Shown here one piece after another: positions 16,354 through 25,201 of a stretch of 64,000 bases of DNA. Origin of the DNA: Actinoplanes solisilvae (GTDB lineage: Bacteria; Actinomycetota; Actinomycetes; Mycobacteriales; Micromonosporaceae); assembly GCF_003999975.1 (NCBI RefSeq), contig NZ_RJAC01000029.1, forward strand, positions 30,138-94,137, read 5' to 3'. The notes under the pieces were generated by a model. It was not told the DNA's origin. It worked only from the letters and a program-made list of their open reading frames with translations, and searched no databases. The translations under genes were made by a program, and so were the position numbers. Position 1 is the first letter of the stretch; each line of letters starts with the position of its first letter.

Positions 16354-17551
16354 ATGCTGGCCGCCGAAATACCTACGATCCGATCCCGATACGAGGATTC
16401 GCGAATGCGCCGGAATTCTGCTCTGGACAGCCGCACGGCCGTCGCCGCGATCGGCGAGGAACAGGTGTTTCTCGACCAGGCCACGGTCCGGCGCGACAAG
16501 CTTGCCGACCACCTGCAGGCCGAGCTCTCGGTGGAAGCTCTGGACGCGTTGGAGCGGGCGCGGCTGCGCATGCTCCGCCAGCAGTACGAGGAGCTGCTCC
16601 GGGCAACCGAGGGGCTGGTCTTCGGCCGCATCGACGGCGTCGATGGCACCGTGCGGCACATCGGCCGGGTCGGCCTCCGCGACGACGAGGACGACGAGCC
16701 GCTGCTGGTGGACTGGCGCGCTCCCGCGGCCCGGCCGTTCTACACCGCGACGGCCGTCGACCCTCAAGGTCTGGCCCGGCGCCGGCACATCCGCACGACG
16801 GGATCGGCCGTCGTCGGCGTGGACGACGAGCCGCTCGACGGGACCATCACGACGGATCTCGTCGGCGAAGGCGCCCTCCTGGCCGCACTGGACGAGCGGC
16901 GCACCGGCCGCATGTCCACGGCGATCTCCACGCTGCAGCGCGAACAGGACGACATCATCCGGGCCGAGGCGACCGGCCCACTGATCGTGCAGGGCGGTCC
17001 CGGCACCGGCAAGACCGTGGTGGCGCTGCACCGCGTCTCCTACCTGCTCTTCGCCCACCAGACGATGGCCGACCAAGCTGTCCTGGTCCTCGGCCCCTCC
17101 CCGCGGTTCCTCGAATACATCGGCCAGGTGCTGCCCGCGCTCGGCGAGACCGCGGTCGTCGCGGCGACCTGCGACACCCTGCTGCCCGGGATCAGCGTGG
17201 CACAACGCGCCACCGCGGGCCGTACGCGCCTCCGGCATCGCTCCCTGGGTGCGCCCCGTCACGCCCGCCGAGCTCGGCGACGCCGCCGCCGAAGCTGTAC
17301 GGCAGCTGCGCGAACGGTGGTACGGCGGCACGGTCGGCGTCATCACCCCGGCCGGCCGTATCGCCGAATTGCAGGCCGCACTGGATGACGACGTGCCGGT
17401 GCTGTCCGCGGCCCAGTCCAAGGGCCTCGAATGGGACGCGACACTCCTCGTCGACCCCGAGGGCATCACCGCCGAACCACGCGGCTGGAACGGCCTCTAC
17501 GTCGCACTCACCCGCTGCACCCAAGAACTCGGACAGCTGGTACTCGCATAG
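16354..17551 (+). pseudogene. HelD/HelR-like UvrD-type ATPase, internally deleted
   Basis: The first ~290 codons from the ATG at 16354 (AGGAGA upstream) match the N-terminal half of HelD-type helicases: coiled-coil arm, LVDWRAPAARPFYTA motif, then Walker A GGPGTGKTVVALHRVSYLLF. After about 17225 the frame turns nonsensical, while the next frame resumes with IAPWVRPVTPAELGDAAAEA and ends with the last motifs (SAAQSKGLEWDATLLVDPEG, GLYVALTRCTQELGQLV). Intact homologues have roughly 700 or more residues, so some 350 codons in the middle (remaining helicase motifs and the insertion domain) are missing and the junction is out of frame. Intact HelR removes RNA polymerase from DNA and can give rifamycin resistance; this copy should be inactive. 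Confidence 0.85.
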
Positions 17552-18230
17552 TTCGTTCGACGTCCAGCTCGGCCAAGCGGAGACGGTGCGGCCCGACGAC
17601 CACACCGGTTGCCAGATGGCGTGACCCACACCGATCGCAGTCGCCCAACTGCAGACCTCCGTGCCGCCGCCACGTGACCACCTCGATCGATGAGCTGACG
17701 AACGCGAAGGCAAGCGCACTCGTACGCCGAGCACTATCGGCGGCAGATCCGGACTTGGGATCACCACCAGAGCCACTGGGCGTTGTGGCGATGCTGCTGG
17801 ATGGTGGGGATCGTGTCGACGCTTCCGTCGCCGCGGTGCTCCTTGATGGCATTTCGGCATGCGACATGGGCTGCCTGCCGCTCTCGACTGGTCCAGACAT
17901 GTTGGATGAACCAGCGAGGCGGGCCACCGCCACCGACGAGCAGTCGCAGGCCAGTTCGCGGGTGATGCGGACCGTCTCTGTCCGTGCGAGACATAGTTCC
18001 CCCTTTCGGAGCCGCGGGTGCGGCACCTAACGGGGATGGAATTCGCCGCTCAGTCCTGCGTGACAGTCGACAATCATGACTTGCAGGATGGACCGAGCCA
18101 TCCGTTCATCGGCAGTTCAGCACGTCAACTGGGGGACGCTGACAACCACGGAGCGTGACGGGCCGCCGCTGGTGGGTGCGCACGATCGGCCGGCAATATC
18201 GGATGCTGGATCCGTTGCGTCGATGAGACC
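17552..18230. other. Non-coding or decayed stretch
   Basis: About 680 bp after the HelD-like pseudogene. A plus frame near 17683-17950 reads passably (VTTSIDELTNAKASALVRRA, later AVLLDGISACDMGCLPL) and a minus frame over the same bases also does, but neither has a start with a ribosome-binding site or a recognised family. The 3' part (about 18151-18210) resembles the dispersed repeats at 18601 and 19217. Confidence 0.4.
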
Positions 18231-18584
18231 ATGATCAGCATGCGCGCAAGGCAGTTGACTGAGCGGGAGCGTGCGGTGCTTGATGCACTGCTATCCGTCG
18301 ACATCGAGGGCGCCGAAGCCTTGCTGTGCCAGGCGTCGGAGGTGGTTGTCGTCGACACGTGCGGCTGTGGCTGCCCATCCGTCGACTTCCAGCATGGTCG
18401 CGTTTTCGGGATGAACGTACGAGTCAATGCGGACGTCACGGACTCTTACGACGGGCTGTTCCTGTACACGATCGAAGATCTCGAGCGAGGTGAGATCCTC
18501 GGCGGCATCGAGTGGGTCGGCGTCGGGGAGACGAATCCAAACACGTTCCCTTCGCCGCACCTTCTCGATATCCGGCCTGCTTGA
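18231..18584 (+). CDS. Conserved-type hypothetical protein with CGCGCPS motif
   Basis: 117 residues from the ATG at 18231 (a second ATG lies three codons on). An N-terminal helical part (LTERERAVLDALLSVD) leads to VVVVDTCGCGCPSVDF at about residues 37-52, whose three closely spaced cysteines could bind a metal or be structural, and then an acidic C-terminal part with LYTIEDLERGEILGGIEW. I do not recognise a named family. It stands alone among remnants and is followed by a dispersed repeat. Confidence 0.7.
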   Translation: MISMRARQLTERERAVLDALLSVDIEGAEALLCQASEVVVVDTCGCGCPSVDFQHGRVFGMNVRVNADVTDSYDGLFLYTIEDLERGEILGGIEWVGVGETNPNTFPSPHLLDIRPA

Positions 18585-18600
18585 TCCACCGCGCGCTCAT

Positions 18601-18684
18601 CGGCTGTCCGTGAGCCAGCCGTCACTGCGCACCGTGACGCTGCGTTGCGACGGCATCGCGGCAAATCCGGATGTTGGCCGCTGA
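18601..18684. repeat. Dispersed ~85-bp repeat, copy A
   Basis: The segment beginning cggctgtccgtgagcc and ending with gcggcaaatccggatgttgg recurs in diverged form at 19217-19306 in the same orientation, flanking the 18710-19126 gene. A weaker partial match lies at about 18151-18210. Confidence 0.6.
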
Positions 18685-18709
18685 TCACGTCGCTTGGGTC
18701 GAGGTCGGT

Positions 18710-19126
18710 TCAGGCCAGGGGATCTTGCATCTCACTGTTCAACCCGAGCACGAGAATTGTCGGTTCCCCGCCGGCGTCATCGACCGGGTCGACCCGGAAA
18801 CCTGAGTGCCGAAGTACCTCCGTCAGTGCGTTACGCATGGACAGTGAGATCGAGCCGTAGAGATCGAACACCGGACCATGTCGGTGCCCGGCCATCAGGC
18901 TGTCCCGGACAGTCTTCGAAAGTTCGGGCGACGGTTCCCAGTTGACGTAAACACCTCCGGCCTCGTCGTTGGCCGCGTCGACCTCGACTAGCGCGCCGCC
19001 CTCCACCGGCAGTCGGTCACCGGCGAGGACGCGGACACCGGCATAGCCAAGCGCCGCGCAGACCTTTTTCGCCAAGTCCTTCCGGGCGGCGACACTGACA
19101 TCGTCGGCGCGAAGATGTCCGGACAT
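18710..19126 (-). CDS. Hypothetical protein, 138 residues
   Basis: The frame has a good amino-acid composition and mixed alpha/beta pattern: an N-terminal helix (VAARKDLAKKVCAALGYAGV), strands around VEGGALVEVDAANDEAGG and GGVYVNWEPSPEL, and a C-terminal helix (MRNALTEVLRHSGFRV) ending in PTILVLGLN. It has no signal peptide or membrane segment. The size and setting between repeats would suit an immunity-like protein, but there is no direct evidence. Confidence 0.65.
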   Translation of the reverse strand: MSGHLRADDVSVAARKDLAKKVCAALGYAGVRVLAGDRLPVEGGALVEVDAANDEAGGVYVNWEPSPELSKTVRDSLMAGHRHGPVFDLYGSISLSMRNALTEVLRHSGFRVDPVDDAGGEPTILVLGLNSEMQDPLA

Positions 19127-19216
19127 CCCATATCCCTCGACTGTTCGGCGGGGCGTGAAAAGCCCCGGGTGGAGGCTGCGGCAGTTATCTTGTCAGCCGC
19201 GTAGATGCACTCAACT

Positions 19217-19306
19217 CGGCATGTCCGTGAGCCGGCTGCCACGACGCACCGCCACGCGGCGTAGCGACCGGATCGCGGCAATGAGGATGTCGGTTGCCGG
19301 GGCGTG
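19217..19306. repeat. Dispersed ~85-bp repeat, copy B
   Basis: Begins cggcatgtccgtgagcc and contains gatcgcggcaatgaggatgt; about three-quarters of its bases match copy A at 18601-18684 by eye. The 3' part has a small internal symmetry (CGGCAA near its start, TTGCCG near its end), so it may fold as RNA or mark a mobile-element end. Confidence 0.55.
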
Positions 19307-19309
19307 AGC

Positions 19310-19771
19310 TCATTTCCTGGGTCTCGCGAGTGCCGCCAGGGCTCGAGTCGTCAGCAGAGCGTTGTATCCGCTGAGAACGGGCAGATGGTCCGGGTCGAAC
19401 CAGCCCAGTTCGAACCCCTCCTCGCCGTCGGGCACAGCAATACCGACCACACTGCCGGCCAAGAACGTCACGCCAACGACGTACGCCTGGTCTCCGTTGG
19501 GATAGGTGAGTCGGAAGTCCGGACCCGAATACACGTCGAGCTGCCGGAGCGACCCGGCGGTCAGGCCGCTCTCGTCGAAGAGCTCGCGACGGGCGGCGTC
19601 TTCGAAGGACTCGCCGAGCTCCACAACGCCACCGATGAGGCCCCAGAGGCCGTCGTCGACGCGCCGCTGGAGCAACCAGCGGCCCTCATCATCCACGACG
19701 ACGATGCCGGCCGCGGCGAGTAGCATCGGCCGGTGCCCCACGAACGCGCGCATCTCACTGACGTACGTCAC
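19310..19771 (-). CDS. NUDIX hydrolase
   Basis: 153 residues from the GTG at 19771, chosen because family members begin with the same TYVSEMRAFVGHRPM-type opening; the frame stays open further upstream without a better start. The Nudix box GGVVELGESFEDAARRELFD continues into ESG-L (about residues 56-78) with the metal-binding glutamates in REL-x-DE. It would hydrolyse a nucleoside diphosphate linked to another group, in the cytoplasm. The substrate is unknown; the length fits MutT/ADP-ribose-type enzymes. It appears intact despite lying in a decayed region. Confidence 0.9.
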   Translation of the reverse strand: MTYVSEMRAFVGHRPMLLAAAGIVVVDDEGRWLLQRRVDDGLWGLIGGVVELGESFEDAARRELFDESGLTAGSLRQLDVYSGPDFRLTYPNGDQAYVVGVTFLAGSVVGIAVPDGEEGFELGWFDPDHLPVLSGYNALLTTRALAALARPRK

Positions 19772-20070
19772 GGAGGCATCGTAGATCGGGAAGACCACCC
19801 GACGTGTCTTGAGGTCGCGACAGCAAGCCAGCATCCTCCGCACGACGCCAATCTCAGCGCGGACCGCAGATCCGTGCACTGACCATGCGCGGGGCCGCCT
19901 GGAGCGGACTGCATCGCCGTCAGCCCTGCAAAGCCAAGACATAGGCGGACGGAGCACAGAACTAACTGGTCGATATCTCCGCACGAGGCATGGGAGCCGA
20001 CCCGTCACGGAGGAGTACGAGTTGGCGAAGAAGACCAAACCGGTCGCATGCGCGGGCCTGTAGAAGCTGG

Positions 20071-20499
20071 CTACCAGCCCTCACGGTCCATCACGAGCCG
20101 TCCATCCCGCAGGAGCCCGCGCTCGACGAGCAGCCGACGCCCCTCTTTGAGGTTTTGCAGCGCGCGCGCAGCACGCCACCGGAAATCCTCGCGCTCGTGG
20201 TCCAGCGCCTCGACCAGCAGTTCAAAAGCCTGGTCGGAGGCGGAGTCGGCGATCAGCTCAAGGAGCCAATAGCGGTCAATGGTATCGGGATGCCGATACT
20301 CGGCCATGAGGTCTTCCACGTGCGCACAGGCCAACGGCCCGAGAAGGCTGAAACCATCTTCCTTGAGCTGCGGGTCTCGGCTGCGCATGAGCTCGAGGGA
20401 GCGCTCGAAGTTGCCTTCGGCGCGCTTGAGAAGGCGCTCACGCTCACGCATCCAGTCCCGCACGGCATCGAAGCTACAGGTTGCGCGCAGCGACCTCAT
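20071..20499 (-). CDS. HEAT-like helical protein, function unknown
   Basis: 142 residues if started at the ATG at 20499 (MRSLRATCSFDAVRDW); the frame is open to 20742, so a longer form is possible. The protein is all-helical and charged. HPDTIDRYWLLELIADSASD and FELLVEALDHEREDFRWRAA (about 74-115) look like two HEAT-type repeats used for protein contacts. There is no transmembrane or signal sequence. It follows no obvious partner; the minus-strand NUDIX gene is 300 bp downstream. Confidence 0.6.
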   Translation of the reverse strand: MRSLRATCSFDAVRDWMRERERLLKRAEGNFERSLELMRSRDPQLKEDGFSLLGPLACAHVEDLMAEYRHPDTIDRYWLLELIADSASDQAFELLVEALDHEREDFRWRAARALQNLKEGRRLLVERGLLRDGRLVMDREGW

Positions 20500-20826
20500 G
20501 GCATTTCCCAAGGCGGCGCACCGGCCGCCCATAGCTAAGACGAGAGCAACCCTCATTTTTGCGACTCGTGGCGCTCTCTCATCGGCTAGATCCGGTCGCC
20601 GATCGCGCAAGAGGTCGGCCACAGCACGTGACAACTCTTGGCCGGCGGCCTTGATTCGGTCTTCTGCGGCACATCCTGTCGCTTGCCCTGGGCCGGTCTG
20701 GCTACGGCCCATCCGAAGGCCCAACTCAGACATGAACAGCAATCAGGTACGACGTCACCCTGCACTCGTTCCGCGCGGCCTGCCGCAGGGGAACCAGCAC
20801 CGACCCGGTCGTGCAGGCGTCGGCCA

Positions 20827-20878
20827 AATGTTCAAATGGTGCCCGCCGCCCCAGTCAAGCGGTTCTTTTGTCACATTC
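20827..20878. repeat. Dispersed 52-bp repeat carrying a promoter-like sequence, copy 1
   Basis: Read on the minus strand it runs from GAATGTGACAAAAGAACCGC through TTGACT, a GC-rich 16-bp spacer and a TTTGAA hexamer. The same block lies at 25427-25478, and its last 26 bp lie at 31799-31824. The TTGACT/TATGAA pair with a 16-bp spacer in the other copies looks like a housekeeping promoter firing leftward. Confidence 0.7.
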
Positions 20879-21063
20879 GTCGGAGCCCGGTCGCCGTCTG
20901 CGTCACCAGGGGTTGCCATGACTGTTCTGCCGATGAGTCGGCCCGGCACCCGGCGGAAGAGTCCATTGAACCGGCGCTGGCCCGGCGCGGTGCCGAGTAC
21001 CGCTTCGCGGGCCGACCTGGTTGGCCGCGGCGCCGTCGTCATCGACGGCGCTGGGCCGTCGCC

Positions 21064-21690
21064 TCACCTGGCTTTCCAGACGAGCAGGGCCGCCTCTACC
21101 CGATTGCGCACGCCGAGCCGTACGAAGGCGGATGTCAGATAGCCCTTCACGGTAGCTTCGCTGAGGTGCAGCGCCTCCCCGATCTCCGCGTTGGACCGCC
21201 CTTCGGCGACCAGGTGAAGCACGTCGCGTTCTCTGGGGGGCAAGCTTGCGAGCGTTTGCCCGATGGTATTGACAGTTGCGCGCTCACCGGCGGCCGAGCG
21301 GGCGTCGCCGATGACCATGGCAGCCACGGCAGGCGAGGCACGCCCCGCCCGCCATGACCGCCCGAAGACCAGCGAGCAGGTCGCGCGGATCTCCTGCTTT
21401 CAGAAGGAACCCGTTGACGCCCAGACTCACAGCGCGGCGGACGTATTCGCTTTCTCCGAAGGTCGTGAGCAGGATAAGGCGCTGGCCCGGCCACCTTCGA
21501 CGAATCTCGGCCGCTGCCGTGAGTCCGTCACCACCGGGCATACGGATGTCGAGCAGGACGACATCCGGTACGCAGCGCCCCACCTGTTCGACCGCTTGGT
21601 TCCCGTCGATCGCCTCGCCCACGATCTGCACCGCGCGGTCGCTCGTCAGGATCGTCCGAAGGTTGCCGTCGGTGAAGTAGCGACAATGCC
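21064..21690 (-). pseudogene. NarL/LuxR-type response regulator, 5'-truncated and frameshifted
   Basis: From about 21690 the frame reads LRTILTSDRAVQIVGEAIDG and VPDVVLLDIRMPGGDGLTAA, a receiver domain with the phospho-acceptor Asp in LLDIRMPG; the first ~25 residues, including the acidic pocket, are missing. After AVMAGGACLA (about 21330) the frame is lost, and the next frame continues AVAAMVIGDARSA into an intact LuxR helix-turn-helix (LPPRERDVLHLVAEGRSNAE, HLSEATVKGYLTSAFVRLGV). A 2-bp deletion after the linker explains the shift. It belonged with the histidine-kinase remnant just upstream and should not function. Confidence 0.85.
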
Positions 21691-21829
21691 AGGTTGCGGC
21701 GACCGGCCCGGTCGGGATGAGGCGGATCGGGGCCTGCCGCCGCGGTAGGTCTTGCACGGATGCGACCGGCTGTCCAACCGCCAGGCTCTCGAACCGGTCC
21801 GGTTCGACCACCGTTGCGTACGTGGGCCC

Positions 21830-22178
21830 AGGTGTGGAAGGCGAGGAGCATACCGAGCACCGCGAGCGCCGGTCCGAGCATCCAGCGCAGTGCCGCCGTG
21901 CCAGGCCGCCGACTCGCCGGTCCAGCGTCGATCATCGGCGGGTTTCCAGCTGACGAGCCAGCAAGGGGAATGCGGGCGAACGTCACACGCGAGCCGTCGG
22001 CGCCACTGACGGACAGCTCGCCGTTGAGCACTCGCGCGCGCCGCTCCAACCGGGCCAGGCCGGACCAACCGGCGGTGTCCGCGTCCACGGCGCCGGCCGT
22101 GGTCACGGTGACGCACTGAGCATCGTCCTCGATGGCGAGGCGGATGTCTATCGGTGCACCCGGCGAGTGCTTCACCGC
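21830..22178 (-). pseudogene. Sensor histidine kinase remnant (C-terminal ATPase part plus a membrane segment)
   Basis: The minus-strand frame starting around 22175 reads VKHSPGAPIDIRLAIEDDAQ and WSGLARLERRARVLNGELSV, the last third of a HATPase_c domain of the LiaS/NarX type (N and G1 boxes are gone). It runs on into MIDAGPASRRPG and a hydrophobic helix, ALRWMLGPALAVLGMLLAFH, probably from an adjacent membrane protein. Everything upstream of KHSPG has been replaced by the secreted-protein gene on the other strand, so a breakpoint lies near 22175. Confidence 0.7.
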
Positions 22179-23221
22179 ATTCCGACGACGGGGTCGAGTT
22201 CGGCCTGATGGCGTCGTTCGACCCGGAGGCCGGCACGCAGGGCTACCTGCCGTACTGGACGGAGTGGGGAAACGACACCGAGGAGACCCATCCGATCACG
22301 AACACGCCATACGGCACGCTGCCCGACGACCGTCAGCACCACTATGTGCTGGTCACCACCTCGGGCGGGAGCGGGCAGTACGACGTGCTCTATGACTACA
22401 ACCCGGTCGGCACTACCCGGCTGCAGGAGGGTGGCCGGTATCGCGACGCGTTCGCGATGACGACCGTGCAGAACCCGAACACGGTCTCGTTCCCCGCCGC
22501 GTTCGAGAACCGGCTCCAGATGCAGAACGGCAACGGAATCTATTTCAAACCCGGCACCGGCCAGGTCAGCCGCTCCGAGCCGAAGACCTGCGGCGCGCTG
22601 CCGACCGACGTTGACCCGCTCTGGGATGAGATCAATGTCGCCCCGTGGTGCCTGACGACATCGCTCGGTGTGACCGGCAACGAGGTGCAGTACATGCGGG
22701 TGTCCAAGCCGAACACCAGTCTGGCCAAGGCGCCGGCGGTTGCCGCCCCGGTGCCGTCCTCCGCTCCGGACGTCCTCAACGGCGTCGATCAGGCAAAACT
22801 GCGTGCCTGTGTGGCCCAGGGCGAGTCGCCCTGCTTCGATCAGGTGCCGGGACTACGGGCCTGTGTGGACGCGCGCCTGGTTTGCAACGCGGCGGCGGCT
22901 GCGGTCGGCGATGCCACGGCCGGGCGGATCACCGGCGGACAGGCCAAGGAAAGGGTGGCGACTCGGCTGCGGCTCACCGACCGTACGAAGATTTCCTCAG
23001 CCGCAAATCGAGCTTCTGATCTTCCCTCCGCGTTACGCGCGAAGCTGCCCGCGACGCTCGCCACCACCGCGCCGGTCACCGTGGTCACCGGCAACGGTGA
23101 GGTGCACGGGCTCAGCGCCGGCAAGGACCGCGTCTACCAGGGCCATCTGACCGTCCTCGACGGCGCCACAGGGGCGCTCGTCTACGCCTGCCTGGGCCGC
23201 GACTGCCCGGCCGCGCAGTGA
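22154..23221 (+). CDS. Secreted-type Cys-containing protein, 5'-truncated
   Basis: About 347 codons of good coding sequence from around SDDGVEFGLMASFDPEAGTQ (22181) onward; upstream of that the frame runs into histidine-kinase sequence from the other strand, so the true N-terminus, presumably with a signal peptide, is lost. The first half is beta-rich with aromatic residues (YYVLVTT-like and YDVLYDYNPVG) and resembles an exported carbohydrate- or surface-binding domain. The second half has paired cysteines (LRACVAQGESPCFDQVPG, LRACVDARLVCN). It overlaps the NucA/NucB-nuclease leader region by a few bases, so both were probably translated together as partners. Confidence 0.65.
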   Translation: MHPASASPHSDDGVEFGLMASFDPEAGTQGYLPYWTEWGNDTEETHPITNTPYGTLPDDRQHHYVLVTTSGGSGQYDVLYDYNPVGTTRLQEGGRYRDAFAMTTVQNPNTVSFPAAFENRLQMQNGNGIYFKPGTGQVSRSEPKTCGALPTDVDPLWDEINVAPWCLTTSLGVTGNEVQYMRVSKPNTSLAKAPAVAAPVPSSAPDVLNGVDQAKLRACVAQGESPCFDQVPGLRACVDARLVCNAAAAAVGDATAGRITGGQAKERVATRLRLTDRTKISSAANRASDLPSALRAKLPATLATTAPVTVVTGNGEVHGLSAGKDRVYQGHLTVLDGATGALVYACLGRDCPAAQ

Positions 23222-23235
23222 AGGGGGAACCGCTG

Positions 23236-24444
23236 ATGCGATTGTTCCGAGCCGTGATCGTCGTGCTGACCGCAGCGGCGGCGTTGTCCGTCCCAGCCCT
23301 GCCGGCCGACGCCGAGCCGGCCTCCCCGGAGCGGGGAGTGGTGCGGTCGACAGCTACCTACGTGCCCGGGAAGAGTCGCCAGAGCTCCACCCCGCCGGCG
23401 CCGCAGCAATCGGCCCCGCAGCGTCGCGACACCCCGGAGGACGAGGCGTTCAAGCAACAGTGCGAGGGCCAGGACGCCGCGCTCGACGAGTCCGGCTGGT
23501 TCCGTGACCGTTTCTCGCAATGCACCCGCCGTACCTGGATCATCTTGGTTCTGCTCAACGGCGTACCGGTCGGCGACGTCACCTCCAAGATAACCATGCT
23601 GGGGTACGGCAGTAACGGGTCCCGGGAGATCCGCTACGTCGTGTACGTCGACGACATCAAGAAGACCGCCGCGCCGAATTTGATCCTGGAGACCCTGCAG
23701 ATACAGGTCAACTTCGCCGGATGCTCCTCGCCCCAGGTCGACTGCCCGCTGCTGACCGGGCGGGACGCGCCGGTCACGGCATGGAGGCTGCAGGACGACT
23801 GGTCGGTCAGCTTCACCTCGCCGGAGGTGGCTGGTGGTGGCGAGCAGCGGGTGCCGCAGACGCTCTACCTGCGGTTGTGGGCGCACAGCCCGCAGCCCGA
23901 CTTTGTCTTCGACCCGCCGTTCGACTCCAGCACCTCACGGTCGCGATACGACTCGGCCACCTACGTCGGTGCGTCGCGGGGCGCGGTGTTCACCGACTAC
24001 CAGATGGTGTTCCCGGTGGACCTCAACGATCCGACGCAGGACGAGAGCGCCCGGCACATCCTGGACGCGCAGGAGCACCCAGAACGCACCTTCCCGAGCT
24101 GGGTGGGCAAGAGCGTGCCGGGCAAGACGGAACCGCTGACCCGCCTCTACACCCCGGACGGCCAGTTGAAGGAATCCAACCGGACCAAGTCCATCGCGAT
24201 GTGCAAGAACGTCTGGGGTGATTACGACGGCTCGGTCCAGCAGTGCGACGAATACCCATTCGCCAGCACCTACCAGGGCGCCGCGACCGGCGCCCCGAAT
24301 CCCAGCGACCTGCAGCGTTATTCGGTGCGGGTGATCGACGGCAACGACAACGTCCACGTCGGCCGGGATCTGTTGGAAAACAATTTCTACAAGACGAACC
24401 GCGTCCTCGACCAAGACCAGTTCCTGGTCCGCGTCGACCGCTGA
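23236..24444 (+). CDS. Secreted NucA/NucB-type deoxyribonuclease
   Basis: 402 residues from the ATG at 23236, which follows AAGGGGGA; a GTG at 23218 overlaps the upstream stop but lacks such a site. A signal peptide (MRLFRAVIVVLTAAAALSVP, cleavage near ADA at 24-26) is followed by a Pro/Ser-rich linker and a ~200-residue domain of unknown type. The C-terminal ~80 residues carry CDEYPFAS at 337-344 and the ending VGRDLLENNFYK...DQFLV, as in NucA/NucB, the Bacillus competence and sporulation DNases. The enzyme would cleave DNA outside the cell. Its ~300-residue N-terminal extension is unusual; Bacillus NucA is much shorter. Confidence 0.8.
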   Translation: MRLFRAVIVVLTAAAALSVPALPADAEPASPERGVVRSTATYVPGKSRQSSTPPAPQQSAPQRRDTPEDEAFKQQCEGQDAALDESGWFRDRFSQCTRRTWIILVLLNGVPVGDVTSKITMLGYGSNGSREIRYVVYVDDIKKTAAPNLILETLQIQVNFAGCSSPQVDCPLLTGRDAPVTAWRLQDDWSVSFTSPEVAGGGEQRVPQTLYLRLWAHSPQPDFVFDPPFDSSTSRSRYDSATYVGASRGAVFTDYQMVFPVDLNDPTQDESARHILDAQEHPERTFPSWVGKSVPGKTEPLTRLYTPDGQLKESNRTKSIAMCKNVWGDYDGSVQQCDEYPFASTYQGAATGAPNPSDLQRYSVRVIDGNDNVHVGRDLLENNFYKTNRVLDQDQFLVRVDR

Positions 24445-24452
24445 CCGCCCGG

Positions 24453-24490
24453 CCCGGCCCGGCCCGGACAGCGCACCGGGCCGGGTCGGG
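24453..24490. terminator. Strong hairpin after the nuclease gene
   Basis: CCCGGCCCGGCCCGG (24453-24467) pairs with CCGGGCCGGGTCGGG (24476-24490): 15 bp with one G-T pair and an 8-nt loop, starting 9 bp after the stop. No T-run follows, as is usual for actinobacterial terminators. Confidence 0.6.
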
Positions 24491-24634
24491 TCAGCAGGCC
24501 GGGCGGGACCGGCGGCTTTGCCGCTGATCAACCGGCCCGGACAGCCAGCAGCGTGGGTCCGCGGCCCAGCCGCTTCGCGGTCAGCCCGGGACAGCGGGGG
24601 ACCGATCTTTCAACGCCTTCGTGGGGCGGCGCCG

Positions 24635-25072
24635 TCAACGGCGTCGCCCCGATGGCCAGATCTGCAGGCGGTACTGTTCGCCCGGCTCGTGATAGGCGGT
24701 GACCCGGACGCCATACTCCCCGGCCCCAGAAGGCAGCGGCATCCCGGCCTGGACCGCCGAGTCCTGCGACTCGTCGATGCACCATTGCCCGGTGCTCAGG
24801 TCGATCTCACCCTCCACCGCATAGTCGAACGGCGCCTCGTCGCCGGTGAGCAGCGGCCGACGCGACCAGATCTCGACCGCGGCGCGTACGCTGCCCGGAT
24901 CGGCCACCGTGCGCACGGCCACCGCCGAACCGGCGAAACCGACGTCGTCGGCGTCGGCCATCTGGCCGGCCGCCTGCATATCGGCGAGGTACCCGTCGGC
25001 TCGCGCATGCAGCCAGAAGGTACGGAAGGAGGGCGAGACAACCGTCTCCACGGCGGACAATCGAACGGCCAT
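24635..25072 (-). CDS. Hypothetical protein, possible ComJ-like nuclease inhibitor
   Basis: 145 residues from the ATG at 25072. It is a soluble, probably beta-rich protein: VRLSAVETVVSPSFRTFWLH at the start, a middle PFDYAVEGEIDLSTG, and a late LPSGAGEYGVRVTAYHEP. The order of these blocks recalls Bacillus ComJ/Nin, the cytosolic inhibitor encoded next to nucA (an F-V-x2-G-I-x-I-x-S block followed by a LP-x-GDYQL-type strand). It is convergent with the NucA/NucB gene, 190 bp away across a terminator hairpin. The likeness is by eye only; an unrelated immunity protein or another function is possible. Confidence 0.55.
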   Translation of the reverse strand: MAVRLSAVETVVSPSFRTFWLHARADGYLADMQAAGQMADADDVGFAGSAVAVRTVADPGSVRAAVEIWSRRPLLTGDEAPFDYAVEGEIDLSTGQWCIDESQDSAVQAGMPLPSGAGEYGVRVTAYHEPGEQYRLQIWPSGRRR

Positions 25073-25201
25073 ACCGACTAACTTTCCAGCTGGTCCCAAA
25101 GGTTGCGCAAGACGAGAACATCGCGCCACATCTGCGGGTTCGCGAAGCAGGCGCGGGTCGCCGCAGGCCGCAGAGTCCCTATGCCCGCGCTCGGATCGCG
25201 G

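Noticed and set aside
17683..18030. Small gene on either strand after the HelD-like pseudogene
   Set aside because: Both strands read passably, neither has a ribosome-binding site or known domain, and the region adjoins decayed sequence.
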